DNA of 64,000 nt from Datisca glomerata (GCA_003255025.1 QANY01005406.1:641277-705276); one strand, 5' to 3'; shown: positions 34,299 to 46,850, numbered from the stretch's first letter. The notes: generated from the sequence alone by a model not told the origin. Numbers and translations are program-made.

Positions 34299-35843
34299 AT
34301 GGCGACTACGTGAGTATTGCTTGTTTCTATCTAGGTTTCACCCAGTTCGCGTTTTGATTTATTTATTCATCGTAGCAGTGTTCGAGAGGTTCTTCCAAAA
34401 CCACTGGACGCCATTGCTGAGCCACCTTCTCTCTTTGATGGAACAACGAGGTTCGATTCTATTTATATGATTTTCATTTCCTGCTTTATCGGTTTTTTAT
34501 TGTTCGTCGTCAATCGCCTCTGCGTTTCGCGACGTTGAAGATTTACTTCTGTCTTCTTCTTCTTTCTTACCTTTGGATTTTGTGTCTGAAGGCTGTATCT
34601 CGCTTACACTTGTCCATTTGCTCAGCGTGCTTGGATCACTCGCAATTACAAGGTTGTTTATTATGTTTACAACCATTCCTTCTGTCTAAATCCTCCTTTT
34701 TTTGTTCTGTTTATTCAATTTAGTCTGTTTAATCTATTTAGTTTGGATGCAGGGACTGCAAGAGAAGATCAAATTAGTTCCACTGGACCTTCAAAACAGA
34801 CCTGCCTGGTTCAAGGAGAAACTCTACCCAGAAAACAAGGTGCTATATTAAAACTAAAATTCTAGATTATTTTAATTTTTAATTGTAAGTTTCTATTTGA
34901 GCATCCATGGTTCCGATTTACATTCAAATTGATGATTGAGATTTGAGATGCTTCTTCCTAATAACAGGTGCCATGTTTGGAACACAACGGGAAAGTTGTA
35001 GGAGAGAGTCTTGATTTGATCAAATATATCAATAGTAACTTCGAAGGGCCTTCTCTTTTCCCTGATGTATGGAACAGTTCTGTTGCTCCTGCTTCTGAGT
35101 TTATTGAGTTCCTTTTCAAATTAATTCATTTTCCCTTAAAAATTTGACTGTTTTATGTTCGGAAAAATCTGTAGGATCCTGCTAAAAGACAGTTTGCTGA
35201 AGAGTTACTGTCTTACATTGACACATTCACCCGAAATGTTTACATGTCATTTAAAGGAGACACGGCCAAGGAAGCTGGTAATTCCAACTTTCTAACAACG
35301 GAGAAAAGCATTTTTAGATTATGTATGTAGTTTGATCACAATTTGATGATTTTCACTAGGTCCTCCATTTGATTACTTGGAAAATGCCTTGGACAAGTTT
35401 AATGACGGGCCATTCCTCCTTGGTCAATTCAGTTTGGTAAGTTTACATCTTTCAATCACGAAGTTGCTGATACTTTAGCTCAAAATCTAGGAGTAGCTCA
35501 GTTAGTTAGATTATTGAATTTGATAATTTGATCGCTAATGTGGTCGCAGGTGGACATTGCTTACATTCCCTTCATAGAAAGATTCCAAGTTTTCTTATTA
35601 GATGTGTTGAAGTTTGACTTTACAGAAGGAAGGCCTAAGTTGGCTAAATGGTTTGAGGTACATAAATATCAAAATTGCCTGAGGCTATAGTTTTTACAAT
35701 ATATTTTAATTTCATTATCTTATTGGACTATTATTCTCATACTTATTCTTGTTGCAATAATGCAGGAGATCAACAAGATTGATGCTTATAAACAAACAAA
35801 AGCTAATCCTCAAGAGATTGTTGAACTTTACAAACGGTTCTTG

Positions 35844-35895
<52 letters not shown>

Positions 35896-36062
35896 CCCCT
35901 CNNNNNNNNNNNNNNNNNNNNNNNNNNNNNNNNNNNNNNNCCCCCCCCCCCCCCCCTTCCTTTGCCTATGAAAATGACTTTGCTAGAGATAACTTTATTC
36001 TTGTTTTGCTTTTTCTTTTGCTGATATTTCTGTACATAATTTCCGCTTATCAGGCCCTTTAG
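34299..36062 (+). CDS. Lambda-class glutathione transferase (GSTL), 10 coding exons
   Basis: Exons 34299-34309, 34379-34450, 34592-34652, 34753-34839, 34968-35066, 35175-35277, 35360-35436, 35550-35657, 35766-35843 and 36054-36062 join to 705 bases, 234 residues, the usual GSTL length; all introns are GT-AG. The protein starts MATTVREVLPKPLD and has the thioredoxin-fold active site TCPFAQRAWI (Cys in place of Ser, as in lambda and DHAR classes). The glutathione-site run is VPCLEHNGKVVGES, followed by the helical C-terminal domain (LLGQFSLVDIAYIPF). GSTLs are cytosolic or plastid thiol transferases that reduce glutathione conjugates such as flavonoids. No transit peptide with this start. The last exon encodes only Ala-Leu-stop after an intron with a CT repeat and a sequence gap. 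It converges with the kinase gene at 37612. Confidence 0.92.
35848..35956 (+). repeat. CT microsatellite, 39-base gap and C-run in GST intron 9
   Basis: (CT)n to about 35890, a short C-run, N at 35902-35940, then 16 C. The gap is an assembly feature of unresolved low complexity, and true length is unknown. It does not affect the coding exons as modelled. Confidence 0.9.
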
Positions 36063-36241
36063 TGAGCTTGAAGCTAATGATGTTTTGCGCAAGTCTCAGA
36101 AACTCATGATTAAAAAGAAGATGTTCTTTGTGATCTTGTCATTGTCTAAATAGGAATATGTACTCTGTGTTATTAACTCCAATACAGATGGACTTGTTGT
36201 AGGAGATGCCTTATCAGTTTGTCTCAGCTTGCACTATTCAT

Positions 36242-36247
36242 AATAAA
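36242..36247 (+). terminator. Possible polyadenylation signal of the GST gene
   Basis: AATAAA 180 bases past the stop codon. Plausible 3' end; not confirmed. Confidence 0.4.
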
Positions 36248-36249
36248 TG

Positions 36250-37610
36250 CCATTTGAGAACTAAAATCTGTATGAAATCCTATTTTTCTATATTCTTCAA
36301 GGAGTCATTTCTTGCACATTGGGCTTTGCGGGTTATCGCATCGTCGGTCACATGTGTGACTACCGTTAGTTTTTTATGAAAAAATAGACGGAGTTTTTCG
36401 CAATTTCCTAAATACAGGGACTAAATCAGCCAAAAAAAATTTGTGAATGGTATTTCTACATTTTAGCCTACTTGCATACAGAAAATAACGAGCTATGACG
36501 GTAAGAACATTTGAAGACAGTCAGGTAGGTTTGGATCGTGTAATCTAAATTAATTAAGAATTTATAAAATAATACAAATGAAGAGAGGATTAAACATGTT
36601 AATGTATATGAGCAAGCTTATAAGAGAATCAATGTAGAACTATCACATGGCTGGCCTGGCAAAACAACTCATACAAGCAAATCGATTGATATCTGCTGCT
36701 ACTGATATATACATACATGGGATCATACAAAAAAGAGATACATTACTGTTAACTCATACAAGTAATGTACTAGGAAAAAGAAAAAATGAAAAAAGAGAAA
36801 CATTACTGTTAACCGAAATATACTAGAAAAAGAAAATATGAAAAAATAGAGGGAGAATGGAGATGCGAGAGACTGTCATTTTCTCTCTTCTCATCTCTCT
36901 CTCTCTCCACTCAATATTTTACTGTTAACATTAACGGAAAGTTTTCCATAAAAAATTGTTCATGGAACTATCCCTATAACGCATTAGAGACTAGGAGTAT
37001 GGCTGTAACATATTAGGAGGGAGAGAGGAGGGGGTGGGAGAGAATCTCTTTCCATTTTCTGCAGTATGATGTGCCATAGAATCAATCATAAATCTATATA
37101 TGTATTTCATAAGTATTATAGTTCAAGTTTACTGAGTTTCAAGAGTTGAATAGATAGCAGAGCTGTACAAAAACCCAGATTTAAGAGAAACCGAGACACC
37201 CAGATTCAAAAGAATACAAATTCAAACAACTCTAAAAAGAAAATATCTCAATACTACCACTTCACCTCAGCCCACATATTCATTCAGAAAAGAGCAGGTA
37301 AAATATGCTCTTTCAGAAACTGTAAAATCAAAGTAGCAAAACCCAAATTCATTTCCTATCTGAAATATGGGTCATATTACGTTACTATTAATAGTAGCAT
37401 ACTGGTAAGAGAGAGAAAGAGAGAATGGAGAATAGAGAGAAACTTCTCTTTTTCTCTCTCCTCATCTATCTCTCTTCCCAGTATGTAACTGTTGACAGTA
37501 GCGTAGATTTTTCTGTGGAATGTAAATATCGAATAATTGCAAACTATCATACACAATTGAACCACATTACCATCATATGACCAAATCATAGCTTTATCTA
37601 ATAGACTAAC
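36250..37610. other. Intergenic region between convergent genes
   Basis: Contains two related stretches around 36780-36960 and 37370-37520 with 'gagagaatggaga...tctctctc...ttactgttaac' blocks, so a small diverged repeat. No gene supported. Confidence 0.45.
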
Positions 37611-37611
37611 C

Positions 37612-40495
37612 TCAGTCAAATCTTCTAGTTTGGTTTCTCACATATACTCTATCAACATTTTGCTTCTTATCCCTGTTGTTTCTAGGAGGAGTACAAGGAG
37701 CCAAGAGGGGGCTTTGGGGAGGCTCGGAATCAGGGTCGTACTTTTGTGAAGCAAGGTAAGTCAAAGCTGTGACAACATCTGCTATGGCAGGTCTCATATT
37801 AGGCTCTTGATGAACACACATTGCTGCAATAGCAAGAGCTTGGAACAATCCCCTTGATGGATACTGGCCTTTAAGCATTGGATCTGCCATTTGTGAAAAC
37901 TTCTTTCGATCTTTGAACAAGGGTCTTGCCTGCAATAACGCTACTAGTTATTAGAGATGTTCAGTGGACCGTTTGACTTGGTTTTAGATGAATTTTAAAC
38001 CAAACCAATCTAGCCAATTCTTTGTGATTGAGTGACCCAAGCCAGTTCAAACCAAACTATTAATTATTGGTTTAGGTCAAGTTACTGGTTTCTCTTGTAC
38101 TTCAAGTTAATATTGGAAAAGAAGTTCTTACTAAAAATATGTTCAATTTCATTATATAACTAAGTTAATAGAATAGATGATCAATGATTTGATATGAAAA
38201 GAAAGAATCACCGACGCGGGTGGAGTAAAATCGAAGTTTATATGCATGAGGGTGAGATAATTCTTGTCCTCCTTACCTTTTGTTTAATGGTTTGGTTTAG
38301 TTTGGTTCACAATGTCAATATGAGCAAACCGAAACCGGATCAATTTAATCGGTTATTAAAAATTAAACCAAACCAAACCACCCAATAAACAATGGTCTCG
38401 ATTAGTTTGGATGGATTGGTCGGTTTTATGGTTTATTTTTACCACTTCAACCAGTTATCCACGAGAAAATGAAAGTTTTTGTTTCATTAAAATTTCAAGA
38501 AGGAAAAAGTAAGCTTGAGAACCAATAAGCCAAGAATGATAGAACAAGAAAGGTAAAGAAATATGTTACCCAAGCAACAAGATTCTGCTCGCCTGTGGAT
38601 TTTTTAGAATCATCAATCGCTTTCCTGCCAGTAATGATTTCCAAGAGAACAACTCCAAAGCTATAAACATCTGATTTGAGAGTCAATTGACCTGTCATTG
38701 CATACTCTGGAGCACAATATCCATAAGTACCCATAACCCTTGTTGATACATGAGTGTTATCTCCAACAGGTCCTAGTTTTGCTAAGCCAAAATCAGATAG
38801 CTTGGGATGATAACCTTCACCAAGCAAAATATTGGAACATTTTAAATCTCGATAAATTACAGGAGGGTTTGCCCTATCATGTAAAAATTCCAATCCCTTT
38901 GCTGCCCCAGCAGCAATTTTCATTCTTGTGTTCCAGTCAAGCTGATTCATACTGGGCGAAAGATCTGCAGTATAAGAACATATGACACCTTCAAGCATGA
39001 GAAAGTGAAAAACCAATAATAGTAAACTGTGGGTAATTGACAATTTACACTCGTAAACTTTGAAATGAGGAAAACTATTCCCTGAATGAACTTAAGGCAA
39101 ATTTGTCATTTAGGCCTTAATTTCGTCAAAATTTATACAGAAAAAAGTACAGTAAAAAATGCAAATAGTTATTGGACAAACTGTACGTGATAGTAGACCT
39201 TAGAAATTCATTAAAAAAAGAAGCGAAAGAGACTAACTGGCGTTAGAAAAATTGACGTATTTAAGGTATGGAGGATCAATTTTGTCCATCTTGAAAGTTC
39301 ATGGAGCAAGGTGAATTTTACCCTAATAGTAAAGAGCATGCGAAGTAGAGGAAGTATTATATATACCGTGTAAATGGTCTTCTAAAGATCCAAGAGACAT
39401 ATATTCATAAACCAGAAGCCTTTGATCTCCATCAGCACAATAACCAATGAGATTAACAAGGTTAGGGTGGTGAAGTAAACTTAACATCAACACTTCCACA
39501 AGAAACTCTCTGTTCCCTTGTAACCCATTACGATCAAGTTGCTTGATAGCTACAACCTATAAGAAACAGGCTGAATGAAGAATTCACAAGCACAAAAGAA
39601 TAGAAAAACTTACTGAATTTGGAGAAGAACTTGAACTAACCTGATTAGTACTTTCCAAACGGCCTTTATAAACTCTACCAAAACCTCCCTCACCTATAAA
39701 ACAATCTGCCCTAAAATTTCTAGTTGCTGTTGCCAACTCACGGAATGTGAAAGTTTGTGCCGCAATTTTATCAGACCCTCCGATTTTCGAGGCTTCCTTG
39801 GAACTCAAGGTAGAATTTCTCTTCAACTTCTCTGAAAACAAAATGTCCACTGGAGATTTAGGAATTCTCTGATGAGTTTTAGCAATTGTGAGATAACTAA
39901 TAAACAATTGATGGCCCTATAAATTACAGAGGTTTATGAACTCTCAGTCCTAAACATGAACACAAGAGAAAATTGTCTCAGGGAATTTAAACAAAAATGA
40001 TGGCCCTATAAAAATTAATGACAAAAATCACCACGAATTGATTTATGTATAAGAATTTTTTGTTCTTTTCAAATTGAATATAAAAGTAAGAATCCTGAAA
40101 AACAATCAATCATAGAACAAAGTATCAACTATTCAAATTTCTTTCCACTGAAAACATAGCCAAAAAAGCCCCATAGTCGAATCCAAATCTACTCTTGTAT
40201 CCGAAATCCGGCAAAATTTTCAAGAATTCTTATCAATTTGCAAACACAAACCCAGAACAGAAGCTGAAACTCACGATCATGAACTTAATTAACTTTTTAA
40301 GGAAACTATATTCCCAGCTTTAAGCCACCTATGAAGCTACTCTTCCAAGCTACGAATTACGATATACCAACAACTATGAATACCTGAAGAGTGATTGATC
40401 TGATCAACTCGATTCTTCTGCAACTCCAACTTGTGCTTCTTCTTCTTCAAGTTGCCCTTCATGTATGAACTCCCAGAACATGGAATCCAACCCAT
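37612..40495 (-). CDS. RLCK-VII (PBS1-like) receptor-like cytoplasmic kinase
   Basis: Exons 40495-40384, 39831-39641, 39556-39367, 38964-38570 and 37929-37612 give 1206 bases, 401 residues, all GT-AG. N-terminus [10 protein letters not shown]: Gly2 for myristoylation and Cys6 for palmitoylation, so plasma-membrane anchored. Kinase domain: [11 protein letters not shown], catalytic Lys106 (VVAIKQL), YRDLKCSN with Asp204, DFG Asp222, activation loop with [13 protein letters not shown], then [21 protein letters not shown]. The variant before the catalytic Asp (YRD) and the whole layout match the PBL27/CDL1-type branch, which relays pattern-recognition and brassinosteroid receptor signals by phosphorylation. 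C-terminal tail Pro-rich ([13 protein letters not shown]). Introns 1 and 4 contain repeats or long AT sequence. Looks intact. Confidence 0.93.
37960..38460. repeat. GGTTTGGTTT-type repeat in kinase intron 4
   Basis: The stretch is bordered by 'aaaccaaaccaa' and 'ggtttggttta'-like words in both orientations (about 38000-38090 and 38285-38385), the style of non-autonomous hAT elements. No clean terminal repeats or target duplication seen. Confidence 0.35.
39028..39337. mobile_element. MITE in kinase intron 3
   Basis: Left end 'gggtaattgacaatttacac...gtaaactttgaaatgagg' is an imperfect inverted match to right end '...cttgaaagttcatggagcaaggtgaattttaccct'. This is the layout of a small TIR element of about 310 bp. 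Boundaries approximate. Confidence 0.5.
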
Positions 40496-40499
40496 GCTC

Positions 40500-41100
40500 G
40501 TAATCTCCTCCTCCTCCTCCGCACTATCCACTTAAAAGAGTTTATACAAAAGTTCCCCAAAAGTTCCAAACAGAAACAAACCAAAAGCAAAGCAGACCCA
40601 CTTAGAGAAGTTGAATTGCAAATGAACCCTCATCTCCGTGTTATCTCTCTCTTAATCCATTTGTCTCTGTAATGTTTACTTGGATTAGACCGTCTATCCT
40701 CTTCCAACTACCTGCAAATTTGTTATTGGCTGAAAGATTGAAAATTTTGAAATATTCTGTCTACTCTCCATTGGATTAAGATGAACCCCAGGCAAGAGAA
40801 ATTATTCTATCTACGGACCACATTCTGGCCGGATGTTGTGACCGTTGATTAAAATATCAACGGTTAAATATTTTTTAATTTCATATTCAATAAATCAACA
40901 TCGTTCGAGTAAATCAGATTTTGATAATATGAACTTAGGCCACATTACTTTTTCGATTTTCATATCCGATAAATTAATATCATTTAGAGTTAAATCAACA
41001 AATCAGATTTTCATGAGCCTAAGTCATGGCCTACATTTTGAATGATCTCCTCAAGTTGGTCTTTTTATTAATTTTGACCAAACTTTTTTTTGGCCAATAG
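40500..41100. other. Kinase 5' leader/promoter region
   Basis: A GAG-rich leader (minus strand) just upstream of the ATG and AT-rich sequence beyond. Frames here open only at non-ATG codons. No TATA box stands out. Confidence 0.3.
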
Positions 41101-43150
41101 CACAAGTCAATATCTCTTTTAGACATAAAAACGTGACAGTTCTGGTGCTGAAATTTCTTAAAGACCAATTCTATTCATCCTGATTAAGAGAGGAGATGAT
41201 TTTCGTCAAATCTGAACAGTTTAATTTTTCATTCAACCAGGTAATTTGTTAAAATGATTATTTAAAAAATTAGAAAAGTAAAAGTATTTTTTAATATTTT
41301 TTAAATTAAACATAGAAGACAAACATAAATGTAACAAACACTCTCGTGTTCAGTAAAACAGAAAATTATTTTTATCCAAACTTGTGATAGCACAAATGAT
41401 CTATATTACTTTTATTTCCTAATTTTATCGGATGTTGCCGCCTTTTATTTCCTAATAACTAAGTTACTATATCAACGCACAATCACATTACTACAGTAGA
41501 ACCAAAATTGATATGTAAAGAAATTTGTATTATAAACTGAGACGAAAAATATTTGTCGAATCGGGCAGAAGTAATTAGATTTAAGTTTTCTTTCAAACTA
41601 TATTATTTTACGGTTTAAGAAAATATGACTTAAATCCGTGACTTATTTTACATAGGAATAAAGTTTTAATTATCTATGTTAACTCATTTTTATCTATTTG
41701 CACATAATTTTAATATATATTATCAACTGTATTTTACTTTAAAACCACTATCTTGTCCAACTCTATTTTATATAAACCAACTCAATAATTAGATTTTTTC
41801 AATATGTAGGAAATATTATTTATTAAAATGCTGACTTTTTAGAAGAAAATGTTGATTTTGTTAGTAGGGATCACGTTGGAGTAATTTAATGATGAAAGAT
41901 TGGTGTGATACACGAAAAATGCACTTTATTTGGACATAATTATTATTCAATTCAAAAGTATTTAATTCTATTGATCAACAATGGAATTACTGTACTGTGA
42001 CAGAGAAGAGAAGGTTTTTGTTTTTCAACTTAACCAATTTATCATAAGCTGAAATAATTAATATTATTCATAAACATGAATTAAGATGTTTCGTCTAGTC
42101 ATTCCCAGCCATTTACTCATCTTCAGCCAAGTATTCATCTGTCATCTTGACTACAACATTCACTAAACTTCTTCAACAAAAAATAATAACTCCGTTCATA
42201 ACTCAAGGGGTTAAGGGTTGATTTAAGTGGTTTAAATTTAAAAGTGTCACCTTTCAAATAAGACATTCGAATTCGTTTACTTGCAAACAATTCTCTTACT
42301 TGCAAACAATTCATTTGCTGATTGTGATAAAACTAATGATTTATCTTGACTCATATATGAAAACTTATGATGGTATGGTGTGTAAATATCGTGAGATTAA
42401 CCGAAGTGTTCTCTTGTTAGATTAATCGAAGTGCACGTAAACTGGATAGTTTGTTCTATAATGTGATATATAAGTAAACTATTCCAACTCGCTTAAAAAC
42501 CATACATAGTGGTGGCTTTGGAACATTTTACAAAGATTAGTGTATTAGTTAGTACTGCTTTGAGTGGGACTGGGAGTATCCTATGCAACTCTCTCCATGC
42601 TTAATCTTTTCAAAGACACTCTCCCTTGACTGTAGGTTTCAGTTCCATCAACTCTTTTATACAAAACAGAAAGTTCACATATAAATTGTTAAGTTGTCAA
42701 TTATCCCAAAAGTTTGGGTTGTTGGGCTAAGTTGAACATATACATTTAAACTAATTCTTAACAGTTCCCTCATGAGTAGGTCTAAAATTTTCATGAGGTC
42801 TAAATTTTTAATGATCCTAACACGTGGGATATCATGCTAAGTTACCAATTATGTTAAATCACATGTAGGCATGGTATTAAAACTGCCAATTATGTTAAGT
42901 CACATTAAGCAAATATTTTTTTTATAACTAATATTTAATGAAACTCAAATTATTTTTTCATAGTCGCCTCTATCATGTACCTTCAAGTAGACAAAATTTG
43001 TAATTGACTTTAACCATCATAAGCCAAAACACGTGCATCATGTGACTAATATTGCACAGCTAAATATGATAATTTACTCTCTTTTTTCCTCAATCACATT
43101 TTCCAACGATTATAATATTCTTGAAATCTCAAAAGACTGCGTATCAAAGG
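41100..43150. other. AT-rich intergenic sequence
   Basis: No coding region supported. A weak tRNA-like/SINE candidate lies near 42190-42320 (box A-like 'ctcaaggggttaag', box B-like 'attcgaattc'). It ends in a direct repeat of 'ttacttgcaaacaattc'. Confidence 0.4.
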
Positions 43151-43160
43151 ACATCTAAGC

Positions 43161-43595
43161 GTGTTTGTACGATTAATATATGTTTTGATAGTACTATTGG
43201 TTAAAACACTTTGTACATGCCAAATATTAATGAGTTTTTTCTTCAAGAAGGATCACTCTCTGATTACAGTTCAAAGTATGATATCACCGTTGGATCACTT
43301 CCTTGTGTTATCTCACGTGGGGTTATTCAATGGTGAAATAACTTCAATACCGATACCAGGCCTATATCGAAGAAAATTCCTTCAAGACATTTTATGTTTG
43401 TACTCCGATCCAAGTGAACCCCAAATATCAAAGTGTGATCCGAACCTTCCCACTCTAAACATTAAAACAACTGAAGACATTACCGCGATCCAAGGAAACC
43501 GCAAATATCAAAGTGTGATCGAAACCACCCCTATAAATATCAAAACAACTGAAAACATTCCGGTTGACGGGTCCGTCATCAGACCTCCACATTGA
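43161..43595 (+). CDS. Unrecognised 144-codon open frame
   Basis: Open from a GTG, not ATG; the first in-frame ATG is a short way in. The N-terminal part is hydrophobic, the rest ordinary. The C-terminal part covers a tandem repeat of about 80 bp (43406-43562), so the protein repeats only in shifted frame. No domain recognised. It could be a transposon remnant or chance. Confidence 0.2.
   Translation: MFVRLIYVLIVLLVKTLCTCQILMSFFFKKDHSLITVQSMISPLDHFLVLSHVGLFNGEITSIPIPGLYRRKFLQDILCLYSDPSEPQISKCDPNLPTLNIKTTEDITAIQGNRKYQSVIETTPINIKTTENIPVDGSVIRPPH
43406..43562 (+). repeat. Two-copy 80-bp tandem repeat
   Basis: Units start at 43406 and 43486 ('cgatccaag...'). Both contain 'aatatcaaagtgtgatc' and '...aaaacaactgaa'. 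Period 80 is not a multiple of three. Confidence 0.75.
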
Positions 43596-43599
43596 CAGA

Positions 43600-45022
43600 T
43601 AGATATTGTGAGGTGGTCAGCCATAGGAATGCAAACCGATAATGCTCGTTTTATTCTCTCATGACTTTCTTGGGTATTAAATCAACCTAAAGGCTACGAC
43701 AACAATCAACAGGGGGAAAAATAAGGTATCAATTTGAACTCTTAACTATGGTGCATTAGCAGCTTTCTCCTTGTATTAGAACAAATAACCCTTAACCACA
43801 CGTAAAACAGATTTGTGCACGTCCATGGTTCAAAATTTCAGTCATGATAGAACCACGGCAAAGCATAAAATTGAACCTTTGAACCAGTAATTTAGTTAGA
43901 AAGAAAAGAAGCACAAGGTGAGGAGGTTAAGGAAAGGAAATTGATTAAGCAAAGGAAACATCTTTCACATCTTATTTTCCTCTCTATACTCAACAAAAAC
44001 CAAAATTAAATTCTCAAGAATTATTTTTCCTTTCCTCTCTCATTATTTCCATGAGTCAAACATAACATGAACCTTCATGAAAATAAGTATATACTTCAAT
44101 TCAAACCAAGATGATTCAGAAAAGGTAGAAATATAGAGCACAATCTATCTTGCACCACGAAAACTCTCACAGTCAAGAGCTGGTATAGTGCCCCAGTTCA
44201 ATGTAGCAGCTGTGTAAACTTACTGACTGGCAATACTAGAGCCAGTCAGCTCGGCCAGCTGCTATGAAGTTCCAATTTTCAGCATACAAGATACACGCAT
44301 GATGCAACTAAGCTCATGCCATCTAATATCAGATCCTTGATACACCTAAGAGGTTTATTATGTAACTATAATCTAATTGTTAAAATTTGACATAAAATCC
44401 TACTTTTTTCTCTCTTAAACAAAATGAGATCTTTCGCTAAGAAAGGATAGGGAATGATAATACAGAATAACAGAAGTTTTTTAGAGAAAATTCTAGATAT
44501 AGGTACTGACTATGTCCTGCAATTCCACCAATAATAAATACACAAACAAAATTAATTTGATTCGCAGTCACATAAATCTTTATTTATCGGTCTTAATCAC
44601 GTAAATATTCCAGGTTGAAACTTTAGAATGTCTTTAAGACTCCTCGAGGCATTGTCTTTCAAAGATAAGTTACATGTATAAATACAAAATCATTATTCCA
44701 CCCTCCAGAGGAGAAGCTCACTGTTTTGTTAAAGACTTCACTCCTTAAAGTGAAAATACTATCAGTTAAAAACCCGAAATATACCCCCTCAGTCCCGAGA
44801 AAAATTATTGGAATACACCAAAAAATGTAAAAAGTGAAAAAGAAGTGACACCTCAAGTAGGCTTTCGTCTTGATAATGGCTATAGACTTTCAAATCCTTT
44901 CATTTTCAATTATTTTTCCCTCCTTGAGAAGATAAAATTATTCCTCAACTGCAAAATTGCTAAAGCATGCAGCTTGTACACGCCAATAATAGGAAACTCA
45001 CCTTTTAATTGGAGCACACAAA
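43600..45022. other. Downstream region of the adenylate kinase gene
   Basis: No gene supported. The frame 44856-44659 (minus) is hydrophobic and lies in the likely 3' flank. Confidence 0.4.
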
Positions 45023-46463
45023 TTACGCTGCCACAGACAACTTCTCATCATGGTCATCCAGATTAAGAGCTTGCAACAGTTTCGGCCAGGACTCTGGAAT
45101 TCCTCCGGGTAGATCAAATTCCAGCAATTTCCCTCGACTGCGGTAAAATCCTTCTACAGGTTGGCTCTGAAACATAAAAAGACAAACATACGAACAAATA
45201 AATAAATATAGTACAATTAAATATAGTACAATTACCATTTTCTTCCCTGAAAAATCCTATCACAAGAGGATATCGTTACCTTTTCATTGTACACTCGAAG
45301 GCGTTCTTTTACTACCACTTCGGTATCATCTGACCTAGTAATGAGCTTTGACATACAATGTACAGGGGGAAGGAGTGGGGCCATGCTAATTCCAGGATTC
45401 CCATTCTCGCCCTTGACATTAATAGAGGCCACGTTGAAATTTTTTCCACATTGACTACAAATTCTTCTCCCGAGGCATTTCTCAAGCAACACATTTTCAT
45501 GGAGCTTCAGATTGATTACCAAATCAATATCAATAACCCCTTCCAGAATTTCCTAAGCACCCAAACATAAAGGGACGTGAGTAAAGGGCATATACAGGTT
45601 AAAGGACACAGGTTAAAAGGGAAACTCCAAGGTGGTGAAAACTGTATCATATGATATCCCAACATAATTAGTATTAGCAAGTGATTCCCATTTGTAGAAC
45701 AAGAAAGGGCAAGTTTTAAAATGTAGATATCAGAGATCAATGCTAATTTTTGTTTTAGTCAAAGAGAGATCAATGCTGTTAGTTTAGATGATTCTGTTAG
45801 AAACCAGAGATACTCACCGCCTGTCTAATCGTCCGAGGAAAACCATCTAGAATAAATCCCGATTCACCTTTTGCTTCACCAGCCTCAAGTCTCTTTGACA
45901 ATAAACTTATTATTATTTCATCAGAAACCAATTTACCTTGGTTTACAATCTCAGACAGCTACATTGAACACAATACATGATAAATCAGAAAAAACAGTAT
46001 AGACACACAAAATATCAGATCCTTACAGATCACACATATGGATGCAAAAATAATACATGCTATTCAAAATTCTACGAGATTTCTTTTAGGGTTATCAAAC
46101 TGAACACGTCAGTAACTAATCAAATTGGAGGTGAAATCACTCAAAAACCTGTTGAGAGAGGGCACTAGAGGACGCTAGCTCTTCACGGACCAGGTCGCCG
46201 GTGGCGATGTGAGGGACACCGAGGAGGTTACAGAGACGGCTAGCGTATGTGCCCTTTCCGACACCAGGGCAGCCGAGGAACACCCATTGGACATTCCTGT
46301 CCTGTGGATCTTTGCGTGGACGAGTTGGAATTGTTGAGAAAGCTGGAGGGACATTGGAGGTGGATTCAGATGCAACTGCTGAAGACAAGTATCTTCGAAT
46401 GTATGAAATGGATGAGAATGACGAAGTGGATGAGGGTTTTGATAGGCGGATTAAGGCCGCCAT
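45023..46463 (-). CDS. Adenylate kinase, organelle-targeted (long LID type)
   Basis: Exons 46463-46149, 45958-45818, 45552-45280 and 45166-45023 give 873 bases, 290 residues, all GT-AG and in frame. It catalyses ATP + AMP = 2 ADP. P-loop GCPGVGKGT at residues 64-72, AMP-site [15 protein letters not shown] in exon 2, and a long LID in exon 3 with Cys pair [10 protein letters not shown]-terminus [12 protein letters not shown]. The Ser/Arg-rich first 50 residues (IRRYLSSA) look like a plastid or mitochondrial transit peptide. Closest in memory is the plant plastidic ADK family (Arabidopsis At2g37250 type). Start chosen at ATG 46463 because the frame upstream to 46562 has no better ATG and would add 33 residues before a typical MAAL start. 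Looks intact. Confidence 0.93.
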
Positions 46464-46639
46464 CTGGAGGAAGAGTTTCGTTGGAGCTGCCGAGAAGTGT
46501 CGAATAGTGTTATAATAACTGGAGCACAGTGCTTTTAGGGCAAGTCCAGGCGTCTTACCCACTGTCGTCCAGGCTTATACGACCTGTCGTAAATATATTG
46601 TCAAACAAAACCATTATGGAGGGGTAGGGTAGATTGTGA

Positions 46640-46850
46640 CCGTTTTGCTGGAAACTGAACATATTTTATGTAAAAAATGTCCTCACTTTTTCCTTTACTT
46701 TTGCTAAAAGGTAAATCTTATTCCATCAAAAAATTATACCATTCACATATCTTATAAAAACACAAGACAAACAAAATAAACAGCACCTAAATACAAACAA
46801 AACCACTTAAAACCAACCTATACAAGAGTCCATAACCTACTAAAAAGAAT
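46640..46850. other. Short intergenic stretch
   Basis: AT-rich, next to the LINE remnant; nothing supported. Confidence 0.4.

Noticed and set aside
35715..36092. Open frames across the N gap
   Set aside because: They are translations of a CT repeat, unknown bases and a C-run inside a GST intron.
40496..40531. Upstream start for the kinase (DSAEEEEEITS before MGWIP)
   Set aside because: The codon at 40531 is GTG, not ATG, and the extension would bury the myristoylation glycine.
46175..46515. Other-frame and opposite-strand open frames over adenylate kinase exon 1
   Set aside because: Shadows of a well-supported exon.
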